A stretch of DNA of 64,000 nt from Tabrizicola_A aquatica (GTDB taxonomy: Bacteria; Pseudomonadota; Alphaproteobacteria; Rhodobacterales; Rhodobacteraceae): assembly GCA_965194375.1 (NCBI GenBank), contig CBDAEL010000002.1; one strand, written 5' to 3'. Of the stretch, positions 1 through 9,029 are shown piece by piece. A program made the translations under genes and the position numbers. The number at the start of each line of letters is the position of its first letter. Positions within the stretch are counted from its first letter, which is position 1. The notes under the pieces were generated by a model. It was given only the letters and a program-made list of their open reading frames with translations, ran no database searches and was not told the DNA's origin.

Positions 1-1
1 G

Positions 2-913
2 ACGCGATTGACGTCAGAGCGGGATCTGAACCTGCATCTTGTGACGGGGGCTCAGGGCTATGTGGTGAAATTCGCCAACCGGGCCGAGCCGCGGGCGGTG
101 ACCGACTTTCAGACGGCGGCCTTGTTGCATCTGGCGGGGAAGGGTCTGCCGGTGCCGCAGGTCATTCGGACGCGGTCCGGCGCTTGCGAGGTGGAGACGG
201 CGCAGGGCCTGATGCGGGTGCTCACCTATCTGGAGGGGCGACCGATGCACAGCGCGCCCGCGAGCCCTGCGCGGCGCGGGGCCATGGGCGAGATGGCGGC
301 ACGGATTTCCCTTGGGCTAAAGGGCTTTGCCCATGCGGGGGCTGATCATGTGCTGCAATGGGATATCCGGCAGGCCAGCCGCCTGCGTCCGCTTTTGCCC
401 CATGTGCCGCAGGATATGGCCGCGCTTTGTGCCGCCACGCTGGACCGGTTTGACGCCGAAGTGGCCCCGCATTTGGCAATGTGTCGCTGGCAGGTGGTGC
501 ACAATGATCTGAACCCGCACAATGTGTTGGTGGATGCCGAGAACCACGATCGGATCGCCGGGGTTTTGGACTTTGGCGACATGGTGCGCACGCCGTTGGT
601 CTGCGATTTGGGGGTTGCGGCCTCGTATCAGGTTGAGCCTGCGGCGGCGCTGGAGAGCCTTGTCGGTTTCACCGCCGCCTATCACCGGGTCTTGCCGTTG
701 ACGCCGATGGAACTGGCCCTTGTGCCCGATCTGACCGCCACGCGGATGCTGACCACGATCTGCATCACCTCATGGCGCGCGGCGCGCTATCCTGAAAATT
801 CCGCTTATATTCTACGCAATTACCCTTCGGCACGGGCTGGGCTTTTGGCGCTGGCCGCCCTGCCCCGTGCCGATGTGCTAAGCGCGCTGACCGCTGCTTG
901 CCCGATGGAGTGA
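2..913 (+). CDS. APH-family phosphotransferase (hydroxylysine kinase-like), 5' end outside window
   Basis: Aminoglycoside-phosphotransferase/choline-kinase-fold small-molecule kinase. The Brenner-type catalytic loop is visible as VVHNDLNPHNVLVD and the metal-binding DFG as GVLDFGDMV. The reading frame is open to the left edge; a TTG at base 8 could be a start, but the first residues (TSERDLNLHL) look like the middle of the usual N-terminus, so I treat it as truncated by the window. It ends 3 bases before an aminotransferase of the phospho-lyase type. In eukaryotes the pair hydroxylysine kinase and phosphohydroxylysine phospho-lyase works in sequence, and bacterial fusions of the two domains are known, so a kinase acting on an amino alcohol or hydroxylated amino acid is my inference. 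The exact substrate is unknown. Confidence 0.85.
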   Translation, partial: TRLTSERDLNLHLVTGAQGYVVKFANRAEPRAVTDFQTAALLHLAGKGLPVPQVIRTRSGACEVETAQGLMRVLTYLEGRPMHSAPASPARRGAMGEMAARISLGLKGFAHAGADHVLQWDIRQASRLRPLLPHVPQDMAALCAATLDRFDAEVAPHLAMCRWQVVHNDLNPHNVLVDAENHDRIAGVLDFGDMVRTPLVCDLGVAASYQVEPAAALESLVGFTAAYHRVLPLTPMELALVPDLTATRMLTTICITSWRAARYPENSAYILRNYPSARAGLLALAALPRADVLSALTAACPME

Positions 914-916
914 CCG

Positions 917-2242
917 ATGACCGATACCGCCCGCCAGAGCTTTCCCGGCAATATGCCGAACGCCTATCAGCCGGGCAAAGGCAATTTGCCGCCCGAAGAT
1001 GAAGCGCTTGTGGCGCGGCGGCAAAAGGCGCTGGGGCCGGCGTATCGGTTGTTTTACGAGACCCCGGTGCATCTGGTTAGGGGGGAAGGCGTTTGGCTTT
1101 ATGACACGGCCGGGAAGGCCTATCTCGACACCTATAACAATGTGGCCTCGGTTGGGCATTGTCATCCGCATGTGGTGGCGGCGACGGCGCGGCAATCGGC
1201 GGTGTTTGCCAGCCATACGCGGTATTTGCACGAAGGTGTCTTGAGCTATGCCGAGCGGCTTTTGGCGCATTTTCCGGCTGAGTTGAGCCATGTGATGTTC
1301 ACCTGCACCGGGTCGGAGGCCAATGATTTGGCCTTCCGGATTGCCCGCGCGCAGACCGGTGGGACCGGGTTTATCGTGACAGAAAACGCTTACCACGGCG
1401 TGACTTACGCGATTGCGGGGATGTCGCCGAGCCTTGGCGCTGGGGTGGATTTGGGCGAGCATGTTCGGGTGGTGCCGGCGCCGAAATCGGGGCCGGAGAC
1501 GGGGGCGCTTTTTGCTGCCGGGGTGCAGGCCGCGATCCGGGATATGCAGCGCCATGGCATCAAACCGGCGGCGTTGATTGTGGATACCGTGTTTTCCTCG
1601 GACGGGGTGTTTGCCGATCCGGCGGGGTTTTTGGCCCCTGCGGTGGCGGCCATTCGGGCGGCGGGGGGGCTGTTTATTGCAGATGAGGTGCAGCCCGGTT
1701 TTGGCCGCACGGGGGCGGCGATGTGGGGGTTCCAGCGCCATGACCTGCTGCCCGATATGGTCAGCCTGGGCAAGCCGATGGGCAATGGATACCCGGTGGC
1801 GGGGCTGGTGATCCAGCCGCGTGTGATTGAGGCCTTTGGGTCAAAAGCCCGCTATTTCAATACCTTCGGCGGCAATGCCGTGGCGGCGGCGACAGCGCTT
1901 GCCGTGCTTGACGTGGTGGAGGGTGAGCGGCTGATGGACAATGCCCGCGCGGTGGGCGGGGCCTTTGCCGATGGGTTGCGGGGGCTGGCCAAGGATCATG
2001 CGCCCTTGGGCGACTTGCGGGCTGTGGGGCTGTTTTTGGGGCAGGACATTGTCGACGGCGAGGGTCGCCCGGATGCCACAAAGGCGGGGTGGATCGTCAA
2101 CCGGTTGCGCGAGGAAGGTGTGTTGATTTCGGCCACCGGGCCGAAGGGGCATGTGTTGAAAATCCGCCCGCCTTTGGTGTTCAGCCATGAGAATGTGGCG
2201 TTTTTCCTAGAGCGGTTGGAGCGGGTGCTGAAAACCGGTTAA
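917..2242 (+). CDS. Class-III PLP-dependent aminotransferase, phospho-lyase type
   Basis: A 441-residue fold-type I PLP enzyme. Visible motifs are the cofactor region FTCTGSEANDLAFR, the aspartate motif IADEVQPGFGRTG and the PLP lysine in SLGKPMGNGYPVAG. The KPMGNG form of the lysine motif is typical of the ETNPPL/PHYKPL group, which eliminates phosphate and ammonia from phosphoethanolamine or 5-phosphohydroxylysine instead of transaminating. The ATG has GGAG 7 bases upstream, inside the end of the kinase gene, so the two are probably translationally coupled. Likely role: second step after the kinase. Ordinary omega-transaminase activity is the alternative. Confidence 0.88.
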   Translation: MTDTARQSFPGNMPNAYQPGKGNLPPEDEALVARRQKALGPAYRLFYETPVHLVRGEGVWLYDTAGKAYLDTYNNVASVGHCHPHVVAATARQSAVFASHTRYLHEGVLSYAERLLAHFPAELSHVMFTCTGSEANDLAFRIARAQTGGTGFIVTENAYHGVTYAIAGMSPSLGAGVDLGEHVRVVPAPKSGPETGALFAAGVQAAIRDMQRHGIKPAALIVDTVFSSDGVFADPAGFLAPAVAAIRAAGGLFIADEVQPGFGRTGAAMWGFQRHDLLPDMVSLGKPMGNGYPVAGLVIQPRVIEAFGSKARYFNTFGGNAVAAATALAVLDVVEGERLMDNARAVGGAFADGLRGLAKDHAPLGDLRAVGLFLGQDIVDGEGRPDATKAGWIVNRLREEGVLISATGPKGHVLKIRPPLVFSHENVAFFLERLERVLKTG

Positions 2243-2246
2243 GGCA

Positions 2247-2267
2247 CTGATTTTCTGTGAGAATCAG
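2247..2267. repeat. Short hairpin after the aminotransferase gene
   Basis: Inverted repeat CTGATTTTC / GAGAATCAG with a 3-base loop and one mismatch, 5 bases after the stop codon. No T-run follows, so it is a possible mRNA 3' stem rather than a canonical terminator. Confidence 0.4.
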
Positions 2268-2357
2268 CGTCTGGCGGGCGTCGGGTTCGCGTCGGGTTTG
2301 CGTCTGGCGTCTGTCCCGACAGCGGACGGGCGGGGAAATGGTTAATTCAGACGGGGA

Positions 2358-2375
2358 GTCGGGCTGAAGCCCGAC
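2358..2375. repeat. REP-like palindrome at the 3' end of puuD
   Basis: GTCGGGCT-GA-AGCCCGAC is a perfect 8-bp palindrome followed by CTACG, lying just beyond the puuD stop. Palindromes of this TCGGGCTNNAGCCCGA type are widespread intergenic repeats in proteobacteria; here it probably also stabilises or ends the puuD transcript. Confidence 0.5.
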
Positions 2376-2380
2376 CTACG

Positions 2381-3616
2381 TTAGCCCTCAACCCCACCCT
2401 GCCCGGCTGATTGGAACCACAGGATGATCGCCTCGCGCTCCTGCGGCTCCATGTAGCTGAGGTTTGCGGGCGGCATGGCGTGGCTGAGGCCAGCTTGCAG
2501 GTAGATCCGCTTCGCCTCGGCCGCGATTTGGGCGGGGGTTTCCAAGACCACGCCTTTGGGGGCGTAGTGGAGGCCTTCCCAACCCGGCTCAACCGCGTGG
2601 CACATTGAGCAGCGGCCTTGGACGATGCTGACGACATCGTCAAAACCCGTGGCGGCGGCATAGCGCAGCGCGCCGGGGGCCATGGCGGATTCTGGGTCGC
2701 GGGTTTGCACCGGGGCCGTGGAGAGCCATGCGATGAGGAGGAACAGGATCGCGGTGGCGGCCCAAGTCCAATGCGGGTTGCCTTTGCGGGCGTGTTGGGT
2801 GTTGAACCAGTGCCGGATGGTGACGCCCATCAGGAAGACGAGGGAGGCGATGATCCAGTTATACTCGGTGGCGAAGACCAGCGGGTAATGGTTCGACAGC
2901 ATCAGGAAGATCACCGGCAGCGTCAGGTAGTTGTTGTGCGTGCTGCGCTGCTTGGCGATTTTACCGTATTTCGGATCGGGTTTGCGGCCTGCCTTGAGGT
3001 CGGCCACCACCACGCGCTGGTTGGGCATGATGATGAAGAACACGTTGCCCGACATGATGGAGGCGGTGAAGGCGCCAAGGTGCAGAAGGGCTGCGCGGCC
3101 TGAGAAGACTTGGGTGTAGAAATAGGCCATGGCGACGAGGAGCGCGAAAAGTGCGACCATCACCAGCGTCTGGTTGGCGTTCACAAAAACCTTGCAGATG
3201 GTGTTGTAGGCGACCCAGCCAAAGGCGAGGGAGGCCATCGAGATGGCGATTGCTTGCCACGGGGCAAGGTCGGCGACCGCCGGGTCGATGAGATACATCT
3301 CATGGCCCATGTAATAGACCAAAACCAGCATCGCAAAGCCGGAAAGCCATGTGGCGTAGCTTTCCCATTTGAACCAGACCAGATGGTCGGGCATCTGGGC
3401 GGGGGCGACGAGATATTTCTGGATGTGGTAGAACCCGCCGCCATGGACCTGCCATTCCTCACCATCGGCCCCGGAGGCGAGGTTGCGGTCGCGGTGCAGG
3501 CCAAGGTCGAGGGCGATGAAGTAGAAGGACGAGCCGATCCACGCGATGGCGGTGATCACATGCACCCAGCGCGCGGCGATTTCCACCCAGTCCCACAGGA
3601 CCACCCAATCATACAT
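2381..3616 (-). CDS. puuD: Membrane-bound urate hydroxylase with cytochrome c domain
   Basis: PuuD-type urate oxidase, 411 residues. It oxidises urate to 5-hydroxyisourate in purine catabolism at the inner membrane. The N-terminal part (DUF989 family) starts MYDWVVLWDWVEIAARWVHV and carries about eight hydrophobic helices. The C-terminal 100 residues are a c-type cytochrome with the haem motif CSMCH and a distal Met region (SHAMPPANLSYM). The ATG chosen has AAGGGA 9 bases upstream; an in-frame ATG 30 bases earlier lacks such a site. A LysR gene is divergent across 112 bases. The haem domain implies electrons pass to the respiratory chain rather than straight to oxygen (inference from the fusion). 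Confidence 0.93.
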   Translation of the reverse strand: MYDWVVLWDWVEIAARWVHVITAIAWIGSSFYFIALDLGLHRDRNLASGADGEEWQVHGGGFYHIQKYLVAPAQMPDHLVWFKWESYATWLSGFAMLVLVYYMGHEMYLIDPAVADLAPWQAIAISMASLAFGWVAYNTICKVFVNANQTLVMVALFALLVAMAYFYTQVFSGRAALLHLGAFTASIMSGNVFFIIMPNQRVVVADLKAGRKPDPKYGKIAKQRSTHNNYLTLPVIFLMLSNHYPLVFATEYNWIIASLVFLMGVTIRHWFNTQHARKGNPHWTWAATAILFLLIAWLSTAPVQTRDPESAMAPGALRYAAATGFDDVVSIVQGRCSMCHAVEPGWEGLHYAPKGVVLETPAQIAAEAKRIYLQAGLSHAMPPANLSYMEPQEREAIILWFQSAGQGGVEG

Positions 3617-3675
3617 GGCAAGCCGTCCCTTTGATGCTTTGTGCAAAGGCTATACCGGCATGCACCTTTCTGTTA

Positions 3676-3693
3676 ATCCGGCAAATGGCGGAT
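3676..3693. promoter_or_regulatory. Candidate LysR operator in the puuD/lysR intergenic region
   Basis: Inverted repeat ATCCG-N8-CGGAT lies in the middle of the 112-bp divergent intergenic region. LysR-type regulators usually bind dyads with a T-N11-A core next to their own gene. The assignment rests on position and symmetry only. Confidence 0.35.
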
Positions 3694-3728
3694 CACTTTC
3701 AAATGCGGCCAGATAATCGGGGGTCAGA

Positions 3729-4655
3729 TTGTCTTATGTGAACAATATCCGCATGTTCGTGCGGGTTTTCGAACTGGGCAGCATGTCGGCGGCGGCGCGC
3801 GATCAGCGCACCTCGCCCGCTGTGGCCTCGGCCCGGATTTCGGAGTTGGAAAAGCATCTGGGGGTGCGGCTCTTTTCGCGCACCACCCGCAGTTTGCAGC
3901 CCACCGAAAACGGGCGGATCTTCTATGAGGGCGCGCGCAAGGTGCTGGAGGCGATTGACGACGCCGAAGCCGCAGTGATGGATGTCACGCAAAACCCGCG
4001 GGGGACGATTTTCGTCTCGGCCCCTTTGGGTGTGGGGCGACGGTTTATTGCGCCGCATGTGCCGGCGTTCAAGGATTTATTCCCGCAGATCGACGTGCGG
4101 CTGCGGTTGTCGGACCGGGTGATTGATGTGACGGCGGAAGGGCTGGATGTGGCGTTCCACCTTGGGGTGTTGGAGGATTCCACGCTGAAGGTGCGGCTGA
4201 TCGCCGATTGCCCGAGGGTGCTGTGCGCCGCCCCCGCCTATATCGCGCGGCGGGGGATGCCGGTGGATGGGGCGGCCTTGGTGGGGGACAAGCACGACTG
4301 TCTGAACCTGCGCTTTCCCGGCGCGAAAGAGTTTCAGTGGACGCTGCAAACGGCAGAGGGGCCGCGCCGGTTTGAGATTGGGGGGCCGTTTGAATCAGAC
4401 GATGGCGATGTGCTGACCGGCTGGGCCTTGGACGGGCGCGGGATCGTGATGAAGCCGATCTTTGAGGTGGCCCAGCACCTGCGATCCGGCGCTTTGGTGC
4501 CGGTGGCCGTGGCCACCCCGCCGGTGCCGACGCAGCTGTCCAGCCTGTCGCAGCATCGGCGGTTGAAGGACCCGAAGGTGAAGCTCTTTACCGAGTTCAT
4601 GGCCGGGCATATTCGGGAGGCCATTCGGCGGGCCGGGGAGGAATTGGCGGGGTGA
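3729..4655 (+). CDS. LysR-family transcriptional regulator, divergent from puuD
   Basis: Full-length LTTR of 308 residues with an N-terminal winged helix-turn-helix (FVRVFELGSMSAAARDQRTS, residues about 8-60) and a C-terminal periplasmic-binding-protein-like effector domain. The start is a TTG with GGGGG 7-8 bases upstream; the next in-frame ATG (codon 9) would cut into the recognition helices. The divergent layout with puuD makes it the probable regulator of urate oxidation. The end of the protein is close to the AaeR/DmlR-type subgroup, so the effector cannot be told from sequence. Confidence 0.88.
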   Translation: MSYVNNIRMFVRVFELGSMSAAARDQRTSPAVASARISELEKHLGVRLFSRTTRSLQPTENGRIFYEGARKVLEAIDDAEAAVMDVTQNPRGTIFVSAPLGVGRRFIAPHVPAFKDLFPQIDVRLRLSDRVIDVTAEGLDVAFHLGVLEDSTLKVRLIADCPRVLCAAPAYIARRGMPVDGAALVGDKHDCLNLRFPGAKEFQWTLQTAEGPRRFEIGGPFESDDGDVLTGWALDGRGIVMKPIFEVAQHLRSGALVPVAVATPPVPTQLSSLSQHRRLKDPKVKLFTEFMAGHIREAIRRAGEELAG

Positions 4656-4663
4656 GATGTGGC

Positions 4664-4699
4664 CCCCCACCCCCAGCCCCTCCCCACGAGGGGGAGGGG
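4664..4699. repeat. C/G-rich palindromic repeat, copy 1 (convergent gene ends)
   Basis: A 36-bp element of C-runs separated by A or AG, then ACGAG, then GGGGAGGGG; its second half folds back as CTCCCC-ACGAG-GGGGAG. The same 36 bases occur without change at 29857, with relatives at 29939 and 16027. All copies lie between convergent genes, here lysR and hrpB, which suggests a two-way terminator or processing site. Confidence 0.75.
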
Positions 4700-4786
4700 G
4701 GGGGATCGTCTGGCCGTTCGGTGCGCCGGTGGATCGGGGCGCGCGGGTCGGTGGTGAGGGGGCTGTGGGTGGGGGCAACACCGCGT

Positions 4787-7249
4787 TCACGTCCCCCGTG
4801 GTTTCGCCCTCAGCGTCGGTTCCGCCTCGGTTGGGTCTTCGGGCCAAGGGTGGCGGGGGTATTGGCCGCGCATGTCTTTGCGGACGTCCGTGTAGGAGGT
4901 CCGCCAGAAGTTGGGGATGTCCAGCGTCACCTGAATGGGCTTTTGCCCCGGTGACAGAAGCGTGACGCGCAGGGGTTTGCGGGCTTGGCCCACGGTGGGG
5001 TGCACCGTGACGCCGAACATTTCCTGCAGGCGGATCTCGATCGCGGGGTGGTCGCCGTCATAGTCGATGGGCACCTTGCGACCCAAGGGCGTGGTGAAAT
5101 GGGCCGGCACGAGGCGGTCAAGCTCGGCCTGTTGGGACCAGTCAAGGCGCGAAAGAAGGGCGTCTTGCAGGTCAAGGTTGCGCAGATCAGCCTCGGTGCG
5201 GGCTTTGGTCAGGTGGGGCAAAAGCCAATCCTCGGCAGAGGCAAGGAGCGCCTCATCGCGGCAATCGGGCCATGCCTCACCCCCGGCGCGCGCGAGTTCG
5301 ATGCGCGCGCGGAGCCGGCGGGCGGCGGGGGTGAAGGTGAGGCCGATCTGGCGCAAGCCCTCCAAGGCGGCCCGCGCCATCGCCTCGGGCGGGGCGTCGG
5401 TCCAGGGCTGATCGGCCAAGACCAGCGCGCCAAAGCGTTCCTGACGGCGGGCCAGCACCCGGCCCTCGCGGCGCGACCATTCACACAGGCTGTGCCAGGC
5501 GATCTGGTCGCCATGGACGGCGCGCAACTCGGGCTCGGTCAGGGTCAGGGCTTGGCGCACGGCGGCTTCGCGGGTGTCGCCGTCAAGGTCGGTGGCGACG
5601 ATGAGGCGCGCATTGGCAAGGGGCGTACCGGGGGCCATGAGCGCGCCCTTGCCACCCGACAGGAGCCAGCGCGGCGCATCGCCCTTGCGGCGCAGGCCAA
5701 TGCGGTCGGGGTAGGCAAGGGCCGCCATCTGGGCGGGTGTGAGGCCGGGATGGCTGGCGGCGGGCGCGGCGCGCGAAAGCCGCTTGGCCTCCTCGCGGAT
5801 GCGGGCCAAGGTGGGGTGCGAGACGGGCCAAGGATGCGCGGCTTCATATCTGCGCGTGTCGTCAAGGGCTTGCAGGCGCAGGGCAAGATCGGGGGGGGCG
5901 CCTTTCAGCGGATCACGCTCGGCCATGAGGGCGGCCAAGGGCGCGGCCCCGGCCCCGGCAAGGGCCAGCATATGCGCCAAGCGCGGATGCAGGGGCAGCG
6001 CGGCAAGGGCGCGCCCATGGGCGGTGATGCGGCCACCCTCCAAGGCGCCCAGCCCAGCCAAAAGCGCCTGCGCTTCGGCCAGGACGCCGGGGTTTGGCGG
6101 GGTGAGAAAGGGCAGATCGGCGGCCCCCCAAAGGGCAAGCTCCAAGGCAAGGCCGGTCAGATCGGCGGCCTCGATCTCGGCCGGGGGGAAGGGCGCAAGG
6201 CCGCCCTCCTCGCCCTTGGTCCAAAAGCGATAGCAGGTGCCGGGTGCCACGCGGCCCGCCCGGCCGCGCCGCTGTTCGGCCTCGGCGCGGGTGACGCGTT
6301 CGGTCACCAGCCGCGACATGCCGGAATTGGGGTCAAACCGCGCGCGGCGTGACCGGCCGCCATCAACCACCACGCGGATATCGGGAATGGTGAGCGAGGT
6401 CTCGGCAATCGAGGTGGCCAGCACCACCTTGCGCCGCCCCTCGGCCACCGGGGCCAAGGCGGCGCGTTGGGCGGAAAACTCCATGGCACCAAAGAGGGGG
6501 CGGATCTCGCAGCCGGGGGGCAGACGGCCCTGCAAGGCGGCCTCGACCCGGCGGATCTCGCCCTCGCCGGGCAGAAAGACCAAGACGCCGCCCTCGGGGC
6601 AGTCGTCTACGGCCTGCGCGACGAGCCCGGCCATCGCCGCCTCATAGCGCAAGGTGGCGTCGGGGCTGCGGGGCAGCCAGCGGGTCTCGACCGGATAGGC
6701 GCGGCCTTCGGAGGTGATGAGCGGCGCCTCCCCCATCAGGGCGGCCACGGGTGCGGCATCGAGCGTGGCCGACATCACCAAAAGCTGCAAATCCTCGCGC
6801 AGGGCGGTGCGGATTTCCAAGGCGAGGGCCAGACCCAGATCAGCGTTCAGGCTGCGCTCGTGAAACTCATCGAAGATCACGCAGCCCACACCGGGCAAGG
6901 CGGCGTCGGATTGGATCATCCGGGTCAGGATGCCTTCGGTCACCACCTCGATCCGGGTCGCGGGCGAGACCTTGGCCTCGCCGCGCATGCGGTAACCGAC
7001 GGTCTGGCCCACAGGCTCGCCCAAGGTCTCGGCCATCCGCTCGGCGGCGGCGCGGGCGGCCAGACGGCGCGGCTCGAGCAGGACAATCCGGCCGGTGATC
7101 TGCGGCAAAAGTGCAAGGGGTACGCGGGTGGTCTTGCCCGCGCCGGGTGGAGCCTGCAACACCGCCATCCCGCGCGCAGCCATGGCGGCGGTCAGGGCGG
7201 GCAGCGCGTCGTCGATGGGCAGCCGGTCGGGGGGCGCGGTTTGGGTCAT
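4787..7249 (-). CDS. hrpB: ATP-dependent helicase HrpB
   Basis: DEAH-box helicase of 820 residues, the normal HrpB length. Motifs in order: Walker A APPGAGKTT, Walker B DEFHER (DEFH), SAT, and motif VI QRRGRAGR, followed by the winged-helix/ratchet and the HrpB-specific C-terminal domain. It acts on nucleic acid in the cytoplasm; its cellular task is poorly defined in most bacteria. The ATG chosen (MTQTAPPDRLPIDDAL) has AAGG 6 bases upstream; longer in-frame starts at 7267 and 7429 run into a repeat and have poor sites. It converges with lysR and is divergent from meaB. Confidence 0.93.
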   Translation of the reverse strand: MTQTAPPDRLPIDDALPALTAAMAARGMAVLQAPPGAGKTTRVPLALLPQITGRIVLLEPRRLAARAAAERMAETLGEPVGQTVGYRMRGEAKVSPATRIEVVTEGILTRMIQSDAALPGVGCVIFDEFHERSLNADLGLALALEIRTALREDLQLLVMSATLDAAPVAALMGEAPLITSEGRAYPVETRWLPRSPDATLRYEAAMAGLVAQAVDDCPEGGVLVFLPGEGEIRRVEAALQGRLPPGCEIRPLFGAMEFSAQRAALAPVAEGRRKVVLATSIAETSLTIPDIRVVVDGGRSRRARFDPNSGMSRLVTERVTRAEAEQRRGRAGRVAPGTCYRFWTKGEEGGLAPFPPAEIEAADLTGLALELALWGAADLPFLTPPNPGVLAEAQALLAGLGALEGGRITAHGRALAALPLHPRLAHMLALAGAGAAPLAALMAERDPLKGAPPDLALRLQALDDTRRYEAAHPWPVSHPTLARIREEAKRLSRAAPAASHPGLTPAQMAALAYPDRIGLRRKGDAPRWLLSGGKGALMAPGTPLANARLIVATDLDGDTREAAVRQALTLTEPELRAVHGDQIAWHSLCEWSRREGRVLARRQERFGALVLADQPWTDAPPEAMARAALEGLRQIGLTFTPAARRLRARIELARAGGEAWPDCRDEALLASAEDWLLPHLTKARTEADLRNLDLQDALLSRLDWSQQAELDRLVPAHFTTPLGRKVPIDYDGDHPAIEIRLQEMFGVTVHPTVGQARKPLRVTLLSPGQKPIQVTLDIPNFWRTSYTDVRKDMRGQYPRHPWPEDPTEAEPTLRAKPRGT

Positions 7250-7304
7250 CCGCGCCTTATCGGCCATTGGCGCGCGCTTGTCACCGGTTGGACGCCTCCG
7301 GCGG

Positions 7305-7355
7305 GAGTATTTAGGCCAAGATGAAAGACCAGATTTCATCTTGGCGGAAATACTC
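7305..7355. repeat. Dispersed box repeat, two inverted copies with 22-bp arms
   Basis: Two copies of a 22-bp box (GAGTATTT..GCCAAGATGAAA) face each other across a 7-base spacer; arms 7305-7326 and 7334-7355 match at 20 of 22 positions. The second copy continues into a G-run and a hairpin (GGGGGGCGCAAAGCCCCC, to about 7384). A third box with the same hairpin type lies at 40111-40165. The element is between the divergent hrpB and meaB genes, so it may affect their promoters. Confidence 0.8.
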
Positions 7356-7455
7356 TGCGGGGGGTGCGGGGGGCGCAAAGCCCCCTGCTTCGCGGCGGAC
7401 CACTGGCGCTGCCGGCGGGGTTGGGGCAAAAGGGGGCAAAGGGCGAGGGGTTGGC

Positions 7456-8418
7456 ATGATTTCGGCGGAAAGCATCCGGGCGGGCGACAGGCGGGCTTTG
7501 GCGCGGGCGATCACTTTGGTCGAAAGCGCGCGGGCGGATCACCGGGCAGAGGCGCTGGCGTTGTTGGCCGCCATCGGGCGCGACCGGCAGGCCTTGCGCA
7601 TCGGGCTGTCGGGCACGCCGGGGGTGGGCAAATCGACCTTCATCGAGGCCTTTGGCAAGATGTTGACCGGCATGGGCAAGCGGGTGGCGGTTCTGGCGGT
7701 GGACCCGTCCTCGGCGCGCTCGGGCGGGTCGATCTTGGGCGATAAGACGCGGATGGAGCTTCTCAGCCGCGATCCTTTGGCCTTTATCCGCCCCTCGCCG
7801 TCGCAAGCGCAGATGGGCGGCGTTGCCCGGCGCACGCGGGAGGCGGTGGCCTTGTGTGAGGCGGCGGGGTTTGACGTGGTGTTGATTGAGACCGTGGGGG
7901 TTGGCCAGTCAGAGACCATGGTGTCGGAGATGTGCGATCTCTTCCTGCTTTTGTTGGCCCCGGCGGGGGGCGATGAGTTGCAGGGGGTCAAGCGCGGCAT
8001 CATGGAGATGGCCGATCTGATCTTGGTCAACAAGGCGGACGGGGATTTGAAGCCCGCCGCGACGCGGACGTGCGGGGATTATGCGGGCGCTTTGCGGCTG
8101 TTGCGCCGCCGCCCGCAGGACCCTGAGGGGTTCCCCAAGGCGATGATGGTGTCCGCAGTCGAGCAAACCGGCATGGCCGAGGCTTGGGCCGATATGCTAG
8201 CTTTGGCCGCGTGGCGGCGCGGGGCGGGGCATTGGGAGGGTCGCCGTGCGGCGCAGGCCCGGCATTGGTTTGAAGAAGAGGTGCGGCAGGGGCTTTTGGC
8301 CGCGCTGTTGCGCGAGCCTGCGCGCGGGATCATGGAGCGTTTGGGGGTGCAGGTCGCGGCTGGTCAGACCACGCCCGAATTGGCCGCGGCGGAGATGCTG
8401 GGGTTGTTGGGGCGGTGA
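7456..8418 (+). CDS. meaB: Methylmalonyl-CoA mutase-associated GTPase MeaB
   Basis: G3E-family P-loop GTPase of 320 residues that guards and loads adenosylcobalamin into methylmalonyl-CoA or ethylmalonyl-CoA mutase. Motifs: Walker A GTPGVGKSTF, switch region VAVLAVDPSSARSGGSILGDKTRM, ETVGVGQSE, and the base-recognition NKAD. Family members end with a dimerisation helix, seen here as RQGLLAALLREPARGIMERL. The ATG has GGGCGAGGGG just upstream; the longer open frame to 7321 is repeat sequence. The mutase genes are not in this window, but prpE at 45.8 kb feeds the same pathway. Confidence 0.93.
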   Translation: MISAESIRAGDRRALARAITLVESARADHRAEALALLAAIGRDRQALRIGLSGTPGVGKSTFIEAFGKMLTGMGKRVAVLAVDPSSARSGGSILGDKTRMELLSRDPLAFIRPSPSQAQMGGVARRTREAVALCEAAGFDVVLIETVGVGQSETMVSEMCDLFLLLLAPAGGDELQGVKRGIMEMADLILVNKADGDLKPAATRTCGDYAGALRLLRRRPQDPEGFPKAMMVSAVEQTGMAEAWADMLALAAWRRGAGHWEGRRAAQARHWFEEEVRQGLLAALLREPARGIMERLGVQVAAGQTTPELAAAEMLGLLGR

Positions 8419-8558
8419 TGGGGTGGCCTGACCGAAGGTGGTAGGGTCCGAAGGATTGGTGTCGCGCCTTGCGGCACTCTGGTCTCGAATGCGCAAGAAA
8501 CGGGTTGCCGCAGACGGCCCCCCTTGCACATTAAGCGCCTGACATCAGGAGGCTTTGC

Positions 8559-9029
8559 ATGGACCAGATCAAGTTTCTTCCGCTTTCGAGTGATCGGGTG
8601 CGCGCCCTGCGAAGTGGCGGGCGTGATGCCTATGATTGCTTGCCAGAGCGCAGCGTCTCGGATGGCGCGGGCAATCCTTGCAGGCATTGTCTCGACTTCA
8701 TTCCGCAGGGTGCAGAGATGCTGATCTTGGCCTATCGCCCCTTCGACACGGCGCAACCCTATGCCGAGACAGGGCCAATCTTCTTATGTGCCGAGGCTTG
8801 CAACGCTTGGTCTGGGCAAGGTCTGCCGCCGATGTTGGACAGCCCGGATTATCTTTTGAAGGGATACACGGCGGATCAGCGGATTCGTTATGGGACGGGC
8901 AAGATCGTCGCCAAGGCAGAGATTGCCAGCTATGCGGCCGATCTTTTGGCGCGGGAGGAGATCAGCTTTGTGGATGTGCGATCCGCGCGGAACAATTGCT
9001 TTCAAGCCCGGATCGTGCGGGCGGTTTGA
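8559..9029 (+). CDS. DUF1203 family protein
   Basis: A 156-residue cytoplasmic protein of the DUF1203 family. The family signature is clear: CRHCLDFIPQGAEMLILAYRPFDTAQPYAETGPIFLCAEAC. Two Cys-containing stretches (CRHC and CAEAC) hint at metal binding, but no function is established. The ATG has AGGAGG 6 bases upstream, a strong site. The stop is directly abutted by the stop of the convergent GMC gene. It stands alone in its own transcription unit. Confidence 0.85.
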   Translation: MDQIKFLPLSSDRVRALRSGGRDAYDCLPERSVSDGAGNPCRHCLDFIPQGAEMLILAYRPFDTAQPYAETGPIFLCAEACNAWSGQGLPPMLDSPDYLLKGYTADQRIRYGTGKIVAKAEIASYAADLLAREEISFVDVRSARNNCFQARIVRAV

